Assembly: GCA_949987565.1 (NCBI GenBank)
Contig: OX465111.1
Coordinates: 2,764,459 to 2,828,458 of the forward strand
Origin: Luidia sarsii
Taxonomy: Eukaryota; Echinodermata; Asteroidea; Paxillosida; Luidiidae
Direction of reading: 5' to 3'
DNA: 64,000 bases
Made by a program: the position numbers and the translations under genes. Below, in pieces: positions 46,606 to 56,720 of the stretch; positions within the stretch are counted from its first letter, which is position 1, and every line of letters begins with the position of its first letter. The notes below the pieces were generated by a model. The model was not told the DNA's origin. It ran no database searches and saw nothing but the letters and a program-made list of their open reading frames with translations.

Positions 46606-46670
46606 AATGGGTGGAGAAAACTTTGACTGGACCGGGACTTGAACCCAGTCTTAGCCTTGTCCAATCCGGG
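46606..46670 (-). repeat. SINE tail and B-box fragment
   Basis: AACTTTGACTGGACCGGGAC followed by TTGAACCCAG, the minus-strand B-box end of the SINE. Confidence 0.5.
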
Positions 46671-46849
46671 CCAAACGCACGCAAACCGCGGCACAACAGC
46701 ACTACCACGCGGGATCCAAACTGTACGCAGCATGCAAACCGTGCCGATGCCATCCCACACAAAATAGTGGGCGCACATAAGGTGGGTTGTGGGGTACCGG
46801 AACAATGGGTGGGTACTCAGAACAATGGGACCGCTCCTTGTGGGGTACT

Positions 46850-47070
46850 TTTTTGGTACCCCATAAGGTTTTCACAAAACTGGTTATTTGGAATTAACTC
46901 AAAAAGGAGGAATTTCCTAGGTATGTTTATTTGTCGCAAATAGAACTATACTATATAAGGGACGTTCGCTAGAAATTTCCGCCTAGGAAAGTGATTCTGG
47001 TTCGAAAGGGAGCGATTTGAATTAGGCTTTTCTTTTTTTTTAGTACAAGAGAACAAAGGGAATACCCCAC
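46850..47070. repeat. Unclassified repeat shared with 60055-60265
   Basis: TTCACAAAACTGGTTATTTG, AACTCAAAAAGGAGGAAT and AAGTGATTCTGGTTCGAAAG correspond in order to AACTAGTATTTGG, CAACTCAAAAAGGAGAAAT and GTGAATGTGGTTGAAATG at 60.1 kb. Confidence 0.55.
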
Positions 47071-47336
47071 AAGTATACGCGTGTAAGGGTGTGTGTGTGT
47101 GTGTGTGTACGACCCTGTACAAGTAGTAGCAAGACAGCCTTGTCTGGTCTGTATTCCTAATGTGTTTTCATTGAATCTTCGTCCACTTTTGGACGATACT
47201 AAATCGGCGAACAATGCCTTGATGAAGGCTAGCTAACCCGGGCTGAGATCTCTGGTACCGGTTCAGTCAAAGTTTGCTTTGCCATTTCTCCGAACGGAAT
47301 AAAAATAATCCCGAAATAGACCAGGATGCTACTCAC

Positions 47337-47438
47337 GGCTTCTGGGGGCAGCGTTTGCAGGTCCTCAAAAGGCGTCTCAATGGAGTTGTTGTCGGCATTG
47401 AGAATGACCACCTCATCGAGGGCCATCTTTCTTACTTG
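47337..47438 (-). CDS. DENND1: DENND1-like coding exon, start of dDENN
   Basis: A 34-codon phase-0 exon with MALDEVVILNADNNSIETPF and EDLQTLPPEA, nearly identical to [27 protein letters not shown] of DENND1A. The acceptor is CCAATTTCAG and the donor is GCC/GTGAGT. Confidence 0.96.
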
Positions 47439-47576
47439 CTGAAATTGGGAAGAAGACAATCCCAACATCCCAGACAAAGAAGAACAAAAGAGAAAAATAT
47501 TGTTATCAAGTCGCACAAATAAAGTAAAAACTGACTGGGAACTTTTGAACAAATTGAAAAATTGGCAAAGAAAACT

Positions 47577-47885
47577 TTGACTGGGCCGGGAATTGAATGC
47601 GAGACCTCTGGTTTTGCGTAGCAGTACTCTAACCATCTGAGCTTTCCATTCCATAGGCTGAATACCTCAAATTGCATCTGAATGAAAGTGGAGATGTGAT
47701 CCCTAGAGATATACGGCATTAATGGTTGAATTGCTTCTGATTGGCGTCCCTTCTGTGGCAAAGAGTGGTTGACTATTAAGGAAGGCCACCATCTAAGGGC
47801 TGGATAGCTCAGATGGAAGAGCACTGGAATGCACAACCAGAGGTTCAAGTCCCGGTCCAGTCAAAGTTTTCTTTTGCCATTTTTC
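47577..47885. repeat. Two SINEs, minus then plus
   Basis: Minus head 47577-47650 (GACTGGGCCGGGAATTGAAT, CATCTGAGC), then a plus full copy: GTGGAGATGTGATCCCTAGA, GGGCTGGATAGCTCAGATGG, AGGTTCAAGTCCCGGTCCAG. Confidence 0.7.
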
Positions 47886-48235
47886 AATAATATAATTTAA
47901 TTATTAATTTCAATATAATTTGTGTATATAAGTAATAAACGCAAATGTTGCAAACTTTCCTTCGGGACCTTTTGGCAGGACCTTCCTCAAAATCAGACAA
48001 AATCAGGTCCTGCTAAGATCAAAACATCAGGCCCTCTAAAGTTATGAGTTCATCATTCTAAACTAAGCCCTTTGTCAATCATTCAAATTGAAAGAGATAA
48101 CTTATATGGTATCACCAGTCTTTTATTCATATTTTTGGGGGAAAATGGGCCATACATTAGCCATAGAAATATCTTCATGAAGCCACAACCCTCTGACTAG
48201 TCTCCATTCAAGTCCCCCTTTCCTACTCGACTCAC

Positions 48236-48382
48236 CGGCATAAACGAGGAATGGACACCGACCAGGAATGGCATGGGAGCACAGCAGTAGTCTATGAGAT
48301 GGGCCGGCATGACTGGAATGTAGATGTGCTGCCAGTACAGTGGGAACAGCAGAGAGGCTGCACTGTGCACACATGCTGTTAA
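48236..48382 (-). CDS. DENND1: DENND1-like coding exon, cDENN core
   Basis: A 49-codon exon starting [20 protein letters not shown], then [20 protein letters not shown] and VGVHSSFMP. This is the best conserved part of the gene: the cDENN strand-helix core that contacts the Rab substrate in this family. The acceptor is GTCCACAG and the donor is CCG/GTGAGT, both in phase 0. Confidence 0.96.
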
Positions 48383-48702
48383 CTGTGGACAGCCGACCAA
48401 AGAAAGGCAGTAATCATACACAGATGCTGCCCACTGCTAACCGACTGAAACGACCCACGAGCAAGATTCTATTTCGTACAGGGCCTGGGGCAGATTTCAC
48501 AGAGCCGCTTCAATTTGCTTTTAGAAGCACAAAAAGTCATGAGCCATAGGATCAGCTTGCCAACCCAAACTTCACTAGTGTTTCATGCTAAGTAAAAGAG
48601 GAGTGGAATACAAGTCAAAAGCAATGGACATCACATTGCAGTGCAGTTTGTAATCCAGCTTAATACACGAGAAAGACTTTTGCTGATTAACAGAATTCCA
48701 CG

Positions 48703-49080
48703 CTTGAAGCCCCTACACAACATTGGTCGAGGTCAAAGAATAGCATCCATACGTTGTCTGATCCAACATATGCATGAAATAGCACACCTGTGAAAATTTC
48801 AGCTCAATCCGCCAACCGAGTGTCGAGAAAATGGTGAAAACCACTTCATTTGTTTCGCGAAAATGCAGCATTCAACGCTGTACTGTTCCAAAAAATAGTT
48901 TAGATCTCGGTGAGACGAAAATGATTTCTTTCAGTCTTTTCTCCCAAAATACAACACTTTAGGCAGAAATAATTCAGTGCAAGGTTTCTACTATAACCAT
49001 CTTCAAACTGTGTAAGTTTCATGTAAATCTGTGAACATTTCTGTTTTTCGGTCTTACCAATGTTGTGTAGGGGCTTTAAG
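48703..49080. mobile_element. MITE with CCCCTACACA ends, second copy
   Basis: TTGAAGCCCCTACACAACAT and ATGTTGTGTAGGGGCTTTAA are long, near-exact inverted ends; the interior GCACACCTGTGAAAATTTCA matches the 16.8-kb copy. Confidence 0.7.
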
Positions 49081-49099
49081 CAGCTCTATGAAATTGGGC

Positions 49100-49200
49100 C
49101 CTGATGTTTGGATCCTGGCTGGGGCTTTCCCAAAGGCAGAATCAATCATCTCCCATCAAGGAAAGGTCCTGCTCAGATTGAAACGTCGTCAGACCCTCTC
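49100..49200. repeat. Diverged Penelope-type tail inverted pair
   Basis: GATGTTTGGATCCTGGCTGG on the left and AAGGTCCTGCTCAGATTGAA then ACGTCGTCAGACCC on the right; strongly decayed. Confidence 0.45.
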
Positions 49201-49779
49201 CATTTTTCGTGAAGAGAGGAAAGAAAATGGACAAATGCTCCTGCCGACATGCTGCATGCCCGGGTGCTTTGCTCGACTGCCCGCCTGGTTAAAACCCAGG
49301 GAAGCTTGGGTGGGATTAGAGCCCCCATCTCCAGTTTGCCAGTGGAGGTGACTCACACAGCACTGTGCCACACAGACTGTCAACTAGGTACAGTAGATCA
49401 AAAGCACAAGAAAAAAACCCAAAACCCAGATAGATTGTATATCCAGTGCATTGTGGCCAATTTGGCACCTCAATGAAACCCTATAGGAAGCTCGGGTGGG
49501 ATTCGAGCCCCCGTCTCTTGCTTTCTAGTTCAGGTGTCTTACCCACTGACCACTTGGAAATTAAGCTGGTCTAAATCATGTGGTAGAGATGTGTAAGCAC
49601 AAAGCATACTGTACCTACAACATGACAGGATAGAGGAAGCGCCAACCCTCAACAAGGCAACTCCTTTGATGGGTCAATCACATAGAATGTGACTGCAGCA
49701 CAACATAGGGATCAGTGGGAGAATGAAAGAGAGGTTTTCTAAAAAAATAAATTAAAAAGGCGGCTGATTGCATACTCAC

Positions 49780-49828
49780 CCTGCTAAGCTTATTGGACGT
49801 GATTAGAATTCTCCTCTCGAACAGAAGA
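49780..49828 (-). CDS. DENND1: DENND1-like coding exon, cDENN
   Basis: Short 49-nt exon, LLFERRILITSNKLSR after a split Ser codon. It matches the strongly conserved LYERRILIICSKLS motif. The acceptor is GTATTTGCAG; the donor is best read as AGCAGG/GTGAGT, giving phase 0 for the next exon. Confidence 0.92.
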
Positions 49829-50049
49829 CTGCAAATACACAAACAATGACAGAGGACATAGTGTTTCACTTTCAGTACTCTCATGTACAGCAAGTCTTGA
49901 ACGGGCATTCTTATGGCAGGGCAACTTTGGCACCAATGGGAGGCGAAGTACTGGGAGCACTACTTTGTGCAGTACTAGTATGACAAACCCTCATTGAAAT
50001 AAATTCTGACTAGGGCAAAGATCATATCCCATGTATACTAGTACTACTA

Positions 50050-50335
50050 CCTCTCTCTCACTCTGCCTTTCCCTCTCTCTCTCCCTCTCCCACTCCCACT
50101 CCCTCTCCCTCTCCCTCTCACTCTCTCCCTCGCCTACTCCCTCTCCCTCTGCCTCTCACTCTCTCCCTCTCCCACTCCCTCTGCCTCTGCCTCCCTATCT
50201 CCCTCTCCCTATGCCTCTCCATCTCCCTCTCCTACTCCCACTGCCTCTGCCTCTCCCTCCCTTCCCTTTCACCCTCTCCTACTCCCACTTCCTCTCCCTC
50301 TCCCACTCCCTTTCCCTCTCCCTCTCTCCTCCCCC
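50050..50335. repeat. CT-rich (CTCTCC/CTCCCA) array
   Basis: Pyrimidine-rich hexamers on the plus strand, which is opposite to the usual bias in this gene, where transcripts carry pyrimidine tracts. Confidence 0.92.
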
Positions 50336-50418
50336 ACACTTGAAGGATGGGCTTTTGAAACGACCACCGTCACTCCGCAGACGGTTCAGCTTTGCCCAGT
50401 GAAGTGCTGAGGACTCAC

Positions 50419-50480
50419 CTGACAAACAATATCATCATGTTGGTGTCATTGACAGCATTGTAGTATTCACTGATGTTCCT
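50419..50480 (-). CDS. DENND1: DENND1-like coding exon, start of cDENN
   Basis: Encodes RNISEYYNAVNDTNMMILFV, matching RNLTEYFVAVDVNNMLHLYAS in vertebrates. The acceptor is TTCTGACAG and the donor is GTCAG/GTGAGT. The 62 nt leave two bases (AG), completed to Ser by the next exon. Confidence 0.9.
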
Positions 50481-50864
50481 CTGTCAGAACGAAATATAGT
50501 CCGAAGGGCTAATTTTACAGAGCTGTCCAAGCACCAACGCTATTACTGAAGCACAAAATATTTGCTCCAGCAACAAAAACTTCCTGATCCGCCCCAAAAT
50601 ACATTGACTGTGTTTCATGTCTGGAGTTTTCAAAAAATGGCAGAGAAAACTTTGACTGTGCGACTTGAACCTAAGACCTCTTGTCTCAAGTGTTAGAGAC
50701 ATGACATGTACCCAAAACCTGCTTTAAAAGGTTTTGAAATTTAAGAATAAACAACAGGTGACTTTTTCGCATTCAATGTTGGGACACTCTCATATATATA
50801 CATGTACCTATATGTACAAGGTTGGTTTTTAAGGTTAGGGAACTCCAGTCAAACAAACAAAGGA

Positions 50865-51075
50865 AAAACTGACTGGTAACTTTTGAACAAACTGGCAAAA
50901 GAAAACTTTGACTGGACCGGGACTTGAACCCCAAACCTCTGAATTAACGTACACTGTACCAGTGGTCTTCCATCTCAGCTATCCAGCCCTTAGATGGTTG
51001 CCTTCCCTAATACATGTAGTCAACTAGTCTTTGCCGGGGTGGGGGCACCAGTCAGAAGCAATTCAACAATTAACT
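50865..51075 (-). repeat. Full-length tRNA-type SINE, minus strand
   Basis: TTTGACTGGACCGGGACTTG, CTGTACCAGTGGTCTTCC, CAGCTATCCAGCCCTTAG and AACTAGTCTTTGCCGGGGTG. Its end is interrupted by the pogo-like MITE at 51082. Confidence 0.7.
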
Positions 51076-51081
51076 GGCGCA

Positions 51082-51256
51082 TACAGTGGAACAAACGCGG
51101 ATATACTGAACATTTGGCTATAACGAACATGCCCTTTGGCTCCCGATTTTCGTGTACAAAATACTGTATGTGGCCGCAACTGCTATAATGAATGACCGCT
51201 ATACCAAACAATGTTCATGGATTCCGGGATGTTCGTTATGGCAATGTTCCACTGTA
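51082..51256. mobile_element. Pogo/Tigger-like MITE, second copy
   Basis: Same structure and interior (ATGCCCTTTGGCTCCCGATT) as the 36.9-kb copy, with TA duplications and CAGTGGAAC / GTTCCACTG ends. Confidence 0.8.
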
Positions 51257-51331
51257 TCTCCAGGAAACTCTGTCAATGCATCAAAATCACAGTCTGGTGA
51301 AACTCTAGCCTACTGGCCTGGATATACTTAC

Positions 51332-51385
51332 ATCACCAGACATGGTTGGTAGCGCCGTGCTGTCTGGGCCTGTGATGTCCACCTC
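51332..51385 (-). CDS. DENND1: DENND1-like coding exon, linker into cDENN
   Basis: An 18-codon phase-0 exon, EVDITGPDSTALPTMSGD, matching the F.VPD...LP.IPE stretch before the cDENN domain. The acceptor is TTTTCTTCAG and the donor is GAT/GTAAGT. The pogo-like MITE at 51082-51256 lies just downstream in the intron. Confidence 0.85.
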
Positions 51386-51492
51386 CTGAAGAAAATAACA
51401 AGGAAAGGGAAAGCCGTTACAAAGACGAGCCAACGAGCCAGTGATACATGTGATTTGCCTGCTAGCAGGATGTCAGCAGGCCGACTTCAACT

Positions 51493-51732
51493 AAGGCCCT
51501 TTATGAATCCATGGATCAGGCTCGGGCTCAGGCTTTGCATTCGTCTGACAAAACCTGAATGGTTGTGGAGTGTCGCCAAATCTGAATGTCTGTTGGATTA
51601 TTAAGTACAGAATGCTCACCCAGAAACTGGGATCAAATGCTTGTTTCTAGATGCCCGTGACATTGTAACGGGTAAGATAAATATGACTGAAGCCTAAGCC
51701 CGAGCCTAAGCCTTCATTTTGTAAACGGCTTT
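51493..51732. mobile_element. MITE, relative of the 2.1-kb element
   Basis: CAGGCTCGGGCTCAGGCTTT, CTGACAAAACCTGAATGG, TGCTTGTTTCTAGATGCCCG and CCGAGCCTAAGCCTTCATTT match the 2154-2401 element in reverse. Confidence 0.6.
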
Positions 51733-51925
51733 GAACTGACACCGACAACAGCTCGCAAGATGAACTTCACAAAGACTGCAGATATTATCTGTGTTACATG
51801 CACAGTGTATGACCACTCACAACCAACAACTGAAAGAAAAACTGACTGGGAAACAGAAAAGAGAATTTGACTGGAAGGGGGGCTTGAACCCATGACCTCT
51901 GGTTTAATGGTATCAGCACTCTTGA

Positions 51926-52196
51926 CAGTGATTCAATATTTCATACAGAGTGTGGTGTACTCCTCCCATCACCAGGAGACTGGCGAAAAAGCAAAGAGAA
52001 TTTTTACAGGATCAGGACTTGAACCAGAGACCTCTGGTTTAATGTATCAGCACTCTTGATCAGTCTGAGCACTGCTACCTTATACCAGAGGTCTCTGGTT
52101 CAAGTCCTGATCCTGTAAAAATTCTCTTTGCTTTTTCGCCAGTCTCCTGGTGATGGGAGGAGTACACCACACTCTGTATGAAATATTGAATCACTG
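51926..52196. repeat. 271-bp palindrome enclosing a SINE tRNA fragment
   Basis: Arms of about 112 bp (51926-52038 and 52084-52196) are near-exact reverse complements from CAGTGATTCAATATTTCATA to CCAGAGACCTCTGGTTTA. Each arm contains GACTTGAACCAGAGACCTCT, the B-box end of the tRNA-like SINE, and CTCCTGGTGATGGGAGGAG. Confidence 0.88.
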
Positions 52197-52601
52197 CCTC
52201 TCATCAGAACCAATCTCCTCATAAGAAAGGGCATACATGGTGTCACCTCAAACTTTCCACATAATTTCCAAAAAATGAAATAAGAAATGACTAAAATCCC
52301 AGTGTGGGTGACTGATATGAAAGTAATGGTGGGTTGGGAAATATATCCTTTATTAATGTATACACACATACATTAGACAGTATTACATGTATGTGCCTGT
52401 GTGCAGGCAATATTCAATGGGCAATATACATATATAAGGCAATAAACATGTACAATGTACATACACAGGCACACTTGAATGGGTTTGATACACATACAGA
52501 CTACCAATGTATAGTGACCAGTGTAATGTGGGGTAGTTCATATTGAGTCAGCAATACACAGTGGGCAGTATTAAACTGTAGCCCACACTGCATGTACTTA
52601 C

Positions 52602-52709
52602 CACTGGTGTAGTGGCACTGTCATCTTCCACACAGATCTTTATCTTTTCATGGGCCTTGGGCACCTCTGTCGTGTGCAGCTTGGTCAGCAACCCTTGAGC
52701 TATAGCATC
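52602..52709 (-). CDS. DENND1: DENND1-like coding exon, uDENN-cDENN linker
   Basis: A 36-codon, phase-0 exon reading DAIAQGLLTKLHTTEVPKAH and then EKIKICVEDDSATTPV. It sits where vertebrate DENND1 has the divergent WNELLETLHKLPIP linker. The acceptor is CACTATAG and the donor is GTG/GTAAGT. Similarity is modest, but length, phase and position all fit. Confidence 0.82.
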
Positions 52710-52752
52710 CTATAGTGAAAGCAATCACGGCGAGAAATACCAGTCAGAGGCT

Positions 52753-53215
52753 ATGTTTAGACACCGTACTACGGAGACCGAAAAAGGTTTATCATTTGCG
52801 GTCACAGCGGGAGGTAAACATTTCATTGCAAACCCCTTGCGTTCATACTCACTGAGTTCAACTGAAAACAGTCTATCTCTGGTACTAAGTGGTCACACAC
52901 GTTGCTTGACCCTGAATCCTAACTTCTGGCTAGCAAGAGTGCACATAACATCGGTGGAATGCACATTGCGTCCTTGTGTTTCGCGCGGTTTGGGCAGTGA
53001 CATAAATCACTAGTTATGTAATGCGCCCGCTCGTCTGCCTAAACCGGTCTACGTAGACCGGTCTCCGTAGTCTAGTCCACCCCTCCTCGGCGGTCTGAGA
53101 TAGACCGTTTGTAGTACCCGAAATGGTCTACGTAGACCGTTCAGACACAACTAGATAGACCCTTTTCAGTTTAAACCGAAGATAGACCACTTTTAGTACG
53201 GTGTCTGAACGACCC
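52753..53215. mobile_element. Fold-back element with TTTAGACACCGTACTA ends
   Basis: Left TTTAGACACCGTACTACGGA and right TTTTAGTACGGTGTCTGAAC are inverted ends. The interior repeats the palindrome GGTCTACGTAGACC twice. It lies about 45 bp upstream of the exon at 52602-52709 on the transcript. Confidence 0.7.
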
Positions 53216-53404
53216 CAATAATACCAGAGAAAGAAGGATGCCGACACACCAAGTTAGTCTTACTGATTGAATGATAACAACTTCAACCACTTCAAAAACT
53301 CTTCTCTGACAACCACAAAAACATTATGCAGCATGAGAAAAGGCCACACAGATGTTTGTCTAGCTTGTACACATAGTGCACTCATTGTTTTTTGTTCAAA
53401 AGAA

Positions 53405-53670
53405 AACTTTGACTGGACCGGGGACTAGAACACGAGACCTCTGGATTAAAGTACCAGTGCTCTTCCATCTGAGCTATCCAGCCCTTAGATGGTGGCCTTC
53501 CCTAATAGTCAACTAGTCTTTGGCACACCAGTGCTCTTACCATCTGAGCTATCCAGCCCTTAGATGGTGGCCTTCCCTAATAGTCAACTAGTCTTTGGCA
53601 CACCAGTGCTCTTGCCATCTGAGCTATCCAGCCCTTAGATGGTGGCCTTCCCTAATAGTCATCTAGTTTT
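53405..53670 (-). repeat. SINE with tandemly duplicated head/body junction
   Basis: One full head (GACTGGACCGGGGACTAGAA to GAGCTATCCAGCCCTTAG) is followed by two further tandem units of about 73 bp, each holding CACCAGTGCTCTT, ATCTGAGCTATCCAGCCC and TAGTCAACTAGTCTTTGG. Confidence 0.75.
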
Positions 53671-53940
53671 TTTCACAGCTATCTAACTTGCTCCACTAAA
53701 TCCTCACTAAAATGAGGTGAATGCGGCCAATCCTAGGGACAAAACCAAATTCAAAATTTGGTACTTGAGTACTTGGTATTGTTCCTGATTGCTTAGAGAG
53801 TCAAATGAATTCCAAGTGGTGACACTTTTCAGAATGTTGCAATATTTTACCGCGAAGCTGCGAAAGAAGGGTCCAATGGAGACAAGGCTTAAATTTAGCT
53901 CAAAGAGATCACGGCTGCCTAGTCTGCCTACAATACTTAC

Positions 53941-54010
53941 TTTGCTGTGATTCTTGAGCTCAGCTAACTGATTGAGAATCTTGTAGAATATATCGAACCA
54001 TGGCAAGTAA
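53941..54010 (-). CDS. DENND1: DENND1-like coding exon, end of uDENN
   Basis: Encodes S-YLPWFDIFYKILNQLAEL, then KNHSK. YLPWF.(V/I)FYK is a signature of the DENND1 uDENN module. The acceptor is CTCATTTCAG and the donor is AGCAAA/GTAAGT. The 70 nt complete the split Ser codon from the previous exon and end in phase 0. Confidence 0.92.
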
Positions 54011-54309
54011 CTGAAATGAGGCAAAAACCAAACGACAGATCATTGTTTAGTGATGTGGTTTACACATGATATAATGAGACGGTCTAATGGGGGAGCCACA
54101 GACAACTCTAACTTCATCCAGCAACTAGTTGCCTCCTGGGTCTCCTCTACCCACGGCACCCACTCTCACACTGACACTCCAGTGAACTTCCTCTTCTCGC
54201 CCCGGTGGTCACACTGGCGGGAAGATCCTGCACGCTCCAGTGGCCGCACTGGGCGGGAAAGATTCCTCATGCCCAAGCGCTTTCATCGGGCATATAAACA
54301 CCGATAATA

Positions 54310-54606
54310 GTTGGATCCAGCAGTCTCCTGGTGACGGGCAGAGTTCACACTGTCCAAAACATTGAGTTACCGGCTCTTCTCAGAGCCCCAGAGTCTCAGA
54401 CACCATGTAGCACTTGTCTTTCGAGAAGGAATGTGGCTCTGAAAAAAAAGAGCCAGTTACTCAACGTTTCAGGCAGTGTGTACTCTGCCCGTTGTCAGGA
54501 GACACACACTACCCGAAATGTTGAGTTACCGGCTCTTTTCAGAGCCACACTCCTTTTCGAAAGAGAAGTGTAACACACTGTACATGACGTCAACGTAAAC
54601 CGTCCA
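54310..54606. mobile_element. Fold-back family copies, one complete and one partial
   Basis: A complete inverted repeat runs from ACACCATGTAGCAC at 54397 to the CAACGTAAACCGTCC end at 54606, with GGCTCTGAAAA..AGAGCC in both arms. On the minus strand at 54466-54498 it reads CTGACAA, CGGGCAG, AGTACAC, ACTGCCT, GAAAC. A partial copy precedes it, with CTGGTGA, CGGGCAG, AGTTCACA, CTGTCC, AAAAC at 54328-54360. Confidence 0.7.
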
Positions 54607-54694
54607 CTTACATGTACAGTAATATTCCACCATGCAACCCTTCAAGTCTTATCTAATGTACAGTAATAATCACCACAGGTGTATCACTATGCAT

Positions 54695-54810
54695 TGTAAC
54701 TCTGCTTACAATGTATAACCCATTGTAAGTTGGGATAGACTGTGTGGTTTCTGTGCATCGCTCATCATCTTGTGATTGGTCGTGAGTTACGATGAGTTTG
54801 GTGAAATCGA
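54695..54810. mobile_element. MITE, GGTTTCACCAAACTCATCGT family
   Basis: TGTAACTCTGCTTACAATG, CATCGCTCATCATCTTGTGA, GTTACGATGAGTTTGGTGAA. It ends about 25 bp beyond the donor of the uDENN exon at 54835. Confidence 0.55.
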
Positions 54811-54834
54811 CTGCTGGGCTGATTGGATGATTAC

Positions 54835-54948
54835 CTTAAAATACAGAGGCATTTGGCAGCCCCTGGTGGGTGTCTACAGAAGCCAAACCGCTGTTTATTG
54901 TCCAGTCCCGTCAGAACAAATGTAAAGAACTGGCCTGCAATATTGTAC
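54835..54948 (-). CDS. DENND1: DENND1-like coding exon, uDENN core
   Basis: Reads YNIAGQFFTFVLTG and then LDNKQRFGFCRHPPGAAKC, ending CLCIL. This matches VGQ.FTFVLTDIDSKQRFGFCRL in DENND1. Phase requires the AG at CCAATGCAG just above 54948. A second AG 14 nt further in (ATTGCAG) would put the exon out of frame. The donor is TTTAAG/GTAATC. The acceptor lies inside a degenerate tandem repeat described separately. Confidence 0.88.
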
Positions 54949-55200
54949 CTGCATTGGGATATAAATCACAACTTGTAAGAACTGGTCTGCACAATGATTT
55001 TTTTTTTTTACCTGCATTGGGATGTACATTTGTGTAAGTCGGGCTTGAAAGATCTGGCCCTCTTTTTGTACCTGCTTTGAGATATCAATCACAGCTTCAC
55101 AATTACAGAACTGGCCAACAAGATCATCCCTCAAATGGGGTATAAATCAGTGTGAAATACCAGGCCCCCTTATTGTATCCCTGCATTCAAGTATACACTC
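54949..55200. repeat. Degenerate tandem repeat around the uDENN exon acceptor
   Basis: ACCTGCATTGGGATATAAAT, ACCTGCATTGGGATGTACAT, ACCTGCTTTGAGATATCAAT and CCTGCATTCAAGTATAC recur at about 60-110 bp, each with an AACTGGCC/AACTGGTCT block. The true exon start is one such unit. Confidence 0.7.
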
Positions 55201-55307
55201 TCCAATTTGAAGAGCAAGCCAACTGCATGTGTTGCAAAAGTACCCGTAAGCCTTGCATTGGGGATATCATACACATTCATATACCGGTACATGTATGCTG
55301 TTCGTAC

Positions 55308-55401
55308 CTGTTAAGGTCACAGGGGAAGCAGAACTTCGGCAGCTCTTTTGTGACTCCGACATCGTTAAAATCGGCGGGGTACTGGAACACAATCTGAGGA
55401 G
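55308..55401 (-). CDS. DENND1: DENND1-like coding exon, uDENN
   Basis: Translates to APQIVFQYPADFNDVG and then VTKELPKFCFPCDLN, matching the QFPEDY...KFCFPF segment of DENND1. The acceptor follows a CT-rich tract (CTCTCCCAG) and the donor is AACAG/GTACG. The 94 nt carry phase 1 to phase 2, consistent with both neighbours. Cys replaces the usual Phe after CFP. Confidence 0.9.
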
Positions 55402-56433
55402 CTGGGAGAGTGAGGCAGGGAAAAAGGAAAAGTAAAAGTACTTGAGCAAGTCTCTGATCAAAGAGGACATTTCCTTTTTTAGCATGACACAAGGTGAGGA
55501 GTTTCTTCTGAGATTTCAAACTACTGGTGATGGTAGCATGACAAGAACGGTTGGCAGTGAAACCATGTTCAAATGATCTCTTGTTGTAGAGATTATTGGT
55601 ATGTGGTGTTGACCACAAACCACATGCAATCTATACCTGAGGAGTTACAAACTTACATTACTACTGACACGTATACAGCATGTGGATATTGCAACTGGTA
55701 ACAGGTCAACACTGTGCAGTGACTAAGAGTGCAACTGTGCATGGCACTTCCTTTAGTCATTGTAACGTCACACAAATTGGTACCATATATGATGATACAG
55801 TATGTCAAGAATGATCCATGAAGCTGTGTTAGTCTGATGATGGCACTACATGTATATGTTTGTGGATGCACTATGTACATGTACATGTAATCATCTCGTT
55901 GATCTAGCACATCAATGGATGAAGTATGCAGATGTTGCTTTGCTTTGAAAGCTGATGCACTAGTCGCTAGTCAGTCTTTGTGCGCTACAGTACAGTGTAT
56001 GTTTAAGCTGGTCTGGTATCTGTACACGTATGTGGCTGTGCACATTTACAGTTTGTCTATCATGTACAGTGTGTTTATCAATTCATATACATGTACATGC
56101 GCACTGTACCGGTTCATGACGTGTACATGTGTACATGACATGTACTGTACATGTGCAACAGCATAATACGCAAGATAAATAAACATGTCAAACATCCTGA
56201 ATGGCATACTGTTACAAGATTAAGACAAACAAACCACATATGAAATCGCTTCAGGAAATGGACGGAAAAATTTACACAATATACACAGTTCTATCTATTT
56301 CCTATTTCCTATTTCTGTTGAGTGTTAGAGCCAAAGTACATGTATGCTGATTTGCTGATCTACAGCAAACAAATGCATCAGGTAACCTGAAACAAATGGA
56401 TTCAGTGGCAAAACTGGCCACCCCAGAAATTAC

Positions 56434-56720
56434 AAGACTAGTGCGCAAAACAAGAGATCTCAGCCAGGGTTCAAGTCCCGGTCCAGTCAAAGTTTTCTTT
56501 GCCACTTTTTGAAATTAAACAAATACAGGAAAAACTGACTGAGAACTTTTGAAAAAAAAAGACCTCTGGTTTTGCGTACCAGTGCTCTTACCATCTGAGC
56601 TATCCAGCCCTTAGATGGCAGCCTTCCCTAAGTAATGGGTGGGGACACCAGCCAGAAGCACTCGACCATTAACTGCCGCATATTTCTCTAGGAATCACGC
56701 CCCCACTTTCATTCAGATGC
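56434..56720. repeat. Two partial SINEs, plus then minus
   Basis: Plus 56434-56515 (GCGCAAAACAAGAGATCTC, GGTTCAAGTCCCGGTCCAG) and minus 56560-56720 (CTCTGGTTTTGCGTACCAGT, GAGCTATCCAGCCC, then body to CCCCCACTTTCATTCAGATG). Confidence 0.65.

Noticed and set aside
54895..55134. Reading the repeat units upstream of the uDENN exon as extra exons
   Set aside because: Units resemble the start of the true exon (VGQF-like) but lack donors in the right phase; they are tandem repeat copies.
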